From an uncultured Christensenella sp. (GTDB lineage: Bacteria; Bacillota; Clostridia; Christensenellales; UBA3700): a DNA stretch of 9,492 bases. The notes under the pieces were generated by a model. It was not told where the DNA came from, did not search any database, and was given only the letters and a program-made list of their open reading frames with translations. Within the stretch, counting starts at the first letter, position 1, and every line of letters begins with the position of its first letter. A program made the position numbers and the translations under genes. Location of the stretch: assembly GCA_910584035.1 (NCBI GenBank), contig CAJTZR010000076.1, positions 1 to 9,492 of the forward strand, given 5' to 3'. Of the stretch, positions 6,235 to 9,492 are shown one piece after another.

Positions 6235-6606
6235 ATGAATAGTGAATTGAAGAAATGGAAAAATGAAAACGAAATGATACCATTAATGATAATTATGTAT
6301 TGCCGTAGTAAACATAAGTTAGCAAGAAAACAATATGAAATAAAGCATAGTTGTTTATGTCAAGATTGTTATGAGTTAATGCAATACACACTTTATAGAC
6401 TTTCAAAATGTCCATTTAAAGAAAATAAAGGATTTTGTTCATTTTGTAAAATAAATTGCTATAAATCTGATATGAGAGAAAAGATGAGAAAAGTTATGAG
6501 ATACTCTGGTTATAGAATGGTGTTTAGACATCCGATTATTGTAATGGCACATTTGAAACAACAATTAAAATACAAGTTAGGCATAAAAAGAGGTGTTAAA
6601 AAATGA
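6235..6606 (+). CDS. ygbA: YgbA-family cysteine-rich protein (nitrous oxide-stimulated promoter family)
   Basis: A 123-residue cytoplasmic protein. I recognise the YgbA family from YCRSKH (22-27), CQDC (42-45), C59, CSFC (68-71), CY (75-76), MRKVMRYSGYRM (84-95) and RHP (98-100). The spaced cysteines suggest a bound metal or iron-sulfur cluster (inference). In enterobacteria ygbA belongs to the nitric-oxide-responsive NsrR regulon; its biochemical role is not established to my knowledge. I start at ATG 6235, served by AAGGAGA at 6224-6230; an in-frame TTG five codons earlier would destroy that site's spacing. The stop overlaps the next gene's ATG by four bases (ATGA), so it is translationally coupled to the ABC exporter. 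It is first in the operon and lies behind three TTCGC palindromes, which suggests induction by a stress signal. Confidence 0.87.
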   Translation: MNSELKKWKNENEMIPLMIIMYCRSKHKLARKQYEIKHSCLCQDCYELMQYTLYRLSKCPFKENKGFCSFCKINCYKSDMREKMRKVMRYSGYRMVFRHPIIVMAHLKQQLKYKLGIKRGVKK

Positions 6607-8321
6607 TTGATAAGCAATTATTTAAACTTATTGGAAAAGATAAAAAATATATCTTATTTATAACAATTTTGCAATTAATAGGTCTACTTTCAAATGTAGG
6701 TATAACAGCCAGTATTTGTTGGTTAATATATATAGCGATTAACAAAGGAAATATGTTAACATATTTATATCCTTTAATTTGTGCTATTGCTTGCATATCT
6801 ATAAGATATATTACAACTAGAGCAACTGGGAAATTAAAAGATATTGTTGGTAGAAAAGTAAAAACTAATTTAAGAGAGAGTATCTATAATAAGATGTTGA
6901 TATTAGGTATGAAAGAAACTGAAAATATTGGTGTTGCTGGAATTACTCAAATAAGTTTGGAAGGCGTAGAACAATTAGATATGTATTTTGCAAGTTATTT
7001 ACCACAATTCTTTTTTTCAATATTTGCACCAATAATATTATTTATAATTTGTGTTTGGATAGATTGGCGAACATCTTTAGTGTTGCTTGCTTGCGTTCCA
7101 TTAATTCCGCTTTCAATTATTGCTGTATCAAAATATGCAAAAAAAATATTTGCAAAATATTGGGATAGGTACACTTCAATGGGGGATAAGTTTTTAGATA
7201 ATGTACAAGGGTTAAAAGAATTAAAAATATTGAAAGCAGATGAAAGTCAGCATAATAAAATGAATGTGCAAGCAGAAGAGTTTAGAAAAATCACGATGAA
7301 AGTTTTGGTAATGCAACTTGCTAGCACAACAATAATGGACTTAGTTGCTTATGGTGGGGCAAGTATAGGAATTGCATTGAGTATTTGTGGCTGTGCATAT
7401 TGGGGTTTGCAACCAATTTACGCTTTATTTTTAATACTTATAGCTGTTGAATTTTTCTTGCCTTTACGAGCTTTTGGAACGGCTTTTCATATTGCGATGA
7501 ATGGTATTAGTGCAGGTAAAAAGATAATCAATTTACTTAATCTGCCTAACCCAAAGTGGGGATTGCAAGAACTTAGCAAAAAATCCATTGAACTAAAATG
7601 TGTAACATTCTCATATGACAATGAAAGAGATGTACTTAAAGATGTCAGTATGGTATTTCCTAGCAAAGGATTTACATCTATAGTTGGCGAAAGTGGTTGT
7701 GGAAAAAGTACGATTGTAAAATTGTTAATTGGGGCATATCAACCTAAAAAAGGCAGTGTTATTGTTGGGGGTATTTCTCTAGAGGAATTAGATAATAAAA
7801 ATTACTATTCAAATATAGCAGTTGTTAGTTATAATACATATATTTTCAATCAAAGTATTAGGGAAAATTTTTTACTTGCTAATGAATGTGCTACAGACTG
7901 GCAAATATATGAGGCATTAAAAGAGGTCAATCTTGATAATTTTGTTAAAAGCAATGGCGGTTTGGATAAGATGATTTCAGAAGATGCAAATAATCTATCT
8001 GGTGGACAAAGGCAGAGATTGGCATTGGCAATCAATTTGGTTGCAAATAAAGATATTTATATATTTGATGAGGCTACTAGTAACATTGATGTTGAAAGTG
8101 AGGCGATTATAATGAAAAATATCAAAAAACTTTCTGCAAACAAAAATGTAATTGTAATTTCACATCGTCTCGCAAATGTTGTATCAGCAGATAATATTTA
8201 TTTTTTGCAACGTGGTGAGGTCAAAGAGTGTGGAACTCACGATTTTCTTATGAAACAAAAGCAGTTGTATGAAAAATTATTTACAGCACAAAAAAACTTA
8301 GAGGAAGGATACAAATTATGA
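6603..8321 (+). CDS. cydD: CydD-like half of a heterodimeric ABC exporter
   Basis: A 572-residue half-transporter in the inner membrane. The N-terminal membrane domain (about 15-290, six helices) contains GVEQLDMYFASYLPQFF (121-137), a stretch typical of CydD. The nucleotide-binding domain has an A-loop Tyr (Y338), Walker A GESGCGKST (362-370), signature LSGGQRQR (465-472), Walker B IYIFDE (485-490) and H-loop H521. The usual Q-loop glutamine is replaced by serine (S409 in VVSYNTYIF). E. coli CydDC exports cysteine and glutathione and is needed for cytochrome bd assembly. No cydAB lies in this window, so thiol export or redox balance is the likelier role here (inference). GAGGTG (6590-6595) precedes the ATG by 7 bases. 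The gene overlaps ygbA by 4 bases at its start and the partner subunit by 4 bases at its end. The substrate cannot be read from sequence. Confidence 0.9.
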   Translation: MIDKQLFKLIGKDKKYILFITILQLIGLLSNVGITASICWLIYIAINKGNMLTYLYPLICAIACISIRYITTRATGKLKDIVGRKVKTNLRESIYNKMLILGMKETENIGVAGITQISLEGVEQLDMYFASYLPQFFFSIFAPIILFIICVWIDWRTSLVLLACVPLIPLSIIAVSKYAKKIFAKYWDRYTSMGDKFLDNVQGLKELKILKADESQHNKMNVQAEEFRKITMKVLVMQLASTTIMDLVAYGGASIGIALSICGCAYWGLQPIYALFLILIAVEFFLPLRAFGTAFHIAMNGISAGKKIINLLNLPNPKWGLQELSKKSIELKCVTFSYDNERDVLKDVSMVFPSKGFTSIVGESGCGKSTIVKLLIGAYQPKKGSVIVGGISLEELDNKNYYSNIAVVSYNTYIFNQSIRENFLLANECATDWQIYEALKEVNLDNFVKSNGGLDKMISEDANNLSGGQRQRLALAINLVANKDIYIFDEATSNIDVESEAIIMKNIKKLSANKNVIVISHRLANVVSADNIYFLQRGEVKECGTHDFLMKQKQLYEKLFTAQKNLEEGYKL

Positions 8322-9492
8322 AAAAACAAACAAGGCGAAGTGGAATAATAATAATGTCAAGTCTTATAATTTTGCTAGGTAGTCTTGCTTATGTAATGCT
8401 TTTGGCTATCATAAATGGTAGCTTGGGATTTTTGTGTGCAATGGGTGTAACTATATTTGGAGCAATTGGAGTAGCAAAAGCGATTGGTGAGTCTATTGCA
8501 ATGTCATATGGCTTGATAATTGGTCTTTCAATTACTTGTGGAGTATTGAGAGGTTTGTTAAGATATTTTGAACAATATAGTAATCATTACATAGCATTTA
8601 AGCTTTTGGCAGTTTTGCGTGATAAAGTTTTTCAAGCTTTACGTAGGCTTTGTCCAGCTAAGCTTGAGAGTAAACAAAAAGGTAGCATAATAGCTATGAT
8701 TACTAGTGATATTGAAACATTAGAAGTATTTTATGCACATACAATATCACCTATCTGTATTGCTATTATTGTGTCAACAATTGTTATTTTGTTTGTTGGC
8801 TTTATATCAAGTTGGTATCTTGCATTGATTGCAATCATTGGATATATATCTATTGGAGTATGTATACCTATAATTTCCTCAAAAAGATTGAAAGAATGTG
8901 GAGTAATGTATAGAGAGCAATTTTCTTCTTTTAATGCTTATTTTATGGATAGTTTAAAGGGAATAAAAGATATTATATTAAATAATGCGGGATATAGTCG
9001 TGGAAAAGAAATAAATAAACGCTCTGCATTAATGCTTGAACAAACAAAAAGTATAAGAAGTAAATCAACAAAGGCTTTTGCTATAACCGAACTAATAGTA
9101 TCAATATTTATATTGTTAACAATTGTTACGTGTATACTATTGTTGAGCTTTGAAAAACTATCAATAGGAAAAATGATAATAAGTGCAGTAACAATTTTTG
9201 GGTCTTTTGGACCTGTAATTGCAATTTCAGCTTTGCCAAGTAATCTAACTCAAACTTTTGCAAGTGGTGATAGAGTATTAAATTTATTAGCAGAGAAACC
9301 AGTAGTAGAAAAAGTTGAAAATGCAGTTGATTTTGAATATGAAAATTTAGAAGTTACAAATTTGTCCTTTTGCTATAATGACACATTTAAAGTATTGCAA
9401 GATATAAAAATGAATGTAAAAAAAGGTGAGATTGTTGGCATTATTGGCAAGAGCGGTTGTGGAAAGTCAACTTTGCTTAAATTATTACTTAG
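8318..9492 (+). CDS. cydC: CydC-like half of the ABC exporter (3' end outside window)
   Basis: Partial: 391 codons are visible and the frame is open at the right edge. It starts at ATG 8318 inside the stop of the preceding gene (ATGA overlap), with AAGGA at 8305-8309. Membrane helices fill roughly residues 10-290. LRGLLRYFEQYSNHYIAFK (77-95), RDKVFQALRRLCPAKL (101-116) and the following VFYAHTISP are typical of CydC. The nucleotide-binding domain begins near 340, with A-loop Y353 (FCYND) and Walker A GKSGCGKST (377-385); the window ends a few codons later. It must pair with the preceding CydD-like subunit, each contributing parts of both composite ATP sites. A full-length protein of about 570 residues is expected, so about 180 codons are missing. 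Whether its Q-loop and signature are canonical cannot be seen. Confidence 0.9.
   Translation, partial: MKKQTRRSGIIIMSSLIILLGSLAYVMLLAIINGSLGFLCAMGVTIFGAIGVAKAIGESIAMSYGLIIGLSITCGVLRGLLRYFEQYSNHYIAFKLLAVLRDKVFQALRRLCPAKLESKQKGSIIAMITSDIETLEVFYAHTISPICIAIIVSTIVILFVGFISSWYLALIAIIGYISIGVCIPIISSKRLKECGVMYREQFSSFNAYFMDSLKGIKDIILNNAGYSRGKEINKRSALMLEQTKSIRSKSTKAFAITELIVSIFILLTIVTCILLLSFEKLSIGKMIISAVTIFGSFGPVIAISALPSNLTQTFASGDRVLNLLAEKPVVEKVENAVDFEYENLEVTNLSFCYNDTFKVLQDIKMNVKKGEIVGIIGKSGCGKSTLLKLLL

Noticed and set aside
1..9492. CRISPR array, insertion sequence, phage or toxin-antitoxin cassette
   Set aside because: No regularly spaced repeats, transposase, integrase, attachment-site duplications or small toxin/antitoxin pairs are visible; the genes present look like ordinary chromosomal loci.

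Overview
The window is AT-rich DNA with strong AGGAGG-type ribosome binding sites, sigma-A-like TTGACA/TATAAT promoters and a Clostridium symbiosum-type glutamate dehydrogenase. This points to a low-GC Firmicute, most likely a strict or near-strict anaerobe of the Clostridia. The host assignment is inference; no rRNA or marker gene is present.

Layout. Bases 1-295 are a regulatory region. A consensus promoter fires leftward out of the window, a 14-bp perfect inverted repeat sits behind it, and the leader of the first gene follows. Bases 296-3694 (+) encode a 1132-residue surface protein: N-terminal membrane segment, a domain ending in a GIRPAIHLNL-like motif, Ig-like modules, a Gly/Asn linker, a C-terminal membrane helix and a basic cytoplasmic tail. 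Bases 3695-4265 are a very AT-rich convergent intergenic region with one strong bidirectional terminator. Bases 4266-5621 (-) encode glutamate dehydrogenase (gdhA), with its own promoter at 5658-5686. Bases 5622-6234 are a long divergent regulatory region carrying three near-identical TTCGC-N4-GCGAA palindromes, a near-consensus promoter and a separate 23-bp palindrome. Bases 6235-9492 (+) hold a three-gene operon: a cysteine-rich YgbA-family protein (the 'nitrous oxide-stimulated promoter' family), then the two halves of a CydDC-type heterodimeric ABC exporter. The second half is cut by the window edge just after Walker A. Both junctions are 4-base ATGA overlaps, so the three proteins are probably translationally coupled.

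The most interesting part is the operon and its control region. YgbA is an NsrR-regulated, nitrosative-stress-associated protein in enterobacteria, and E. coli CydDC exports cysteine and glutathione. The two fused into one transcription unit behind three copies of a palindrome with CRP/FNR-type geometry suggests a nitrosative or redox stress thiol-export module under a dedicated regulator. That functional reading is inference; the operon structure and the palindromes are seen directly.
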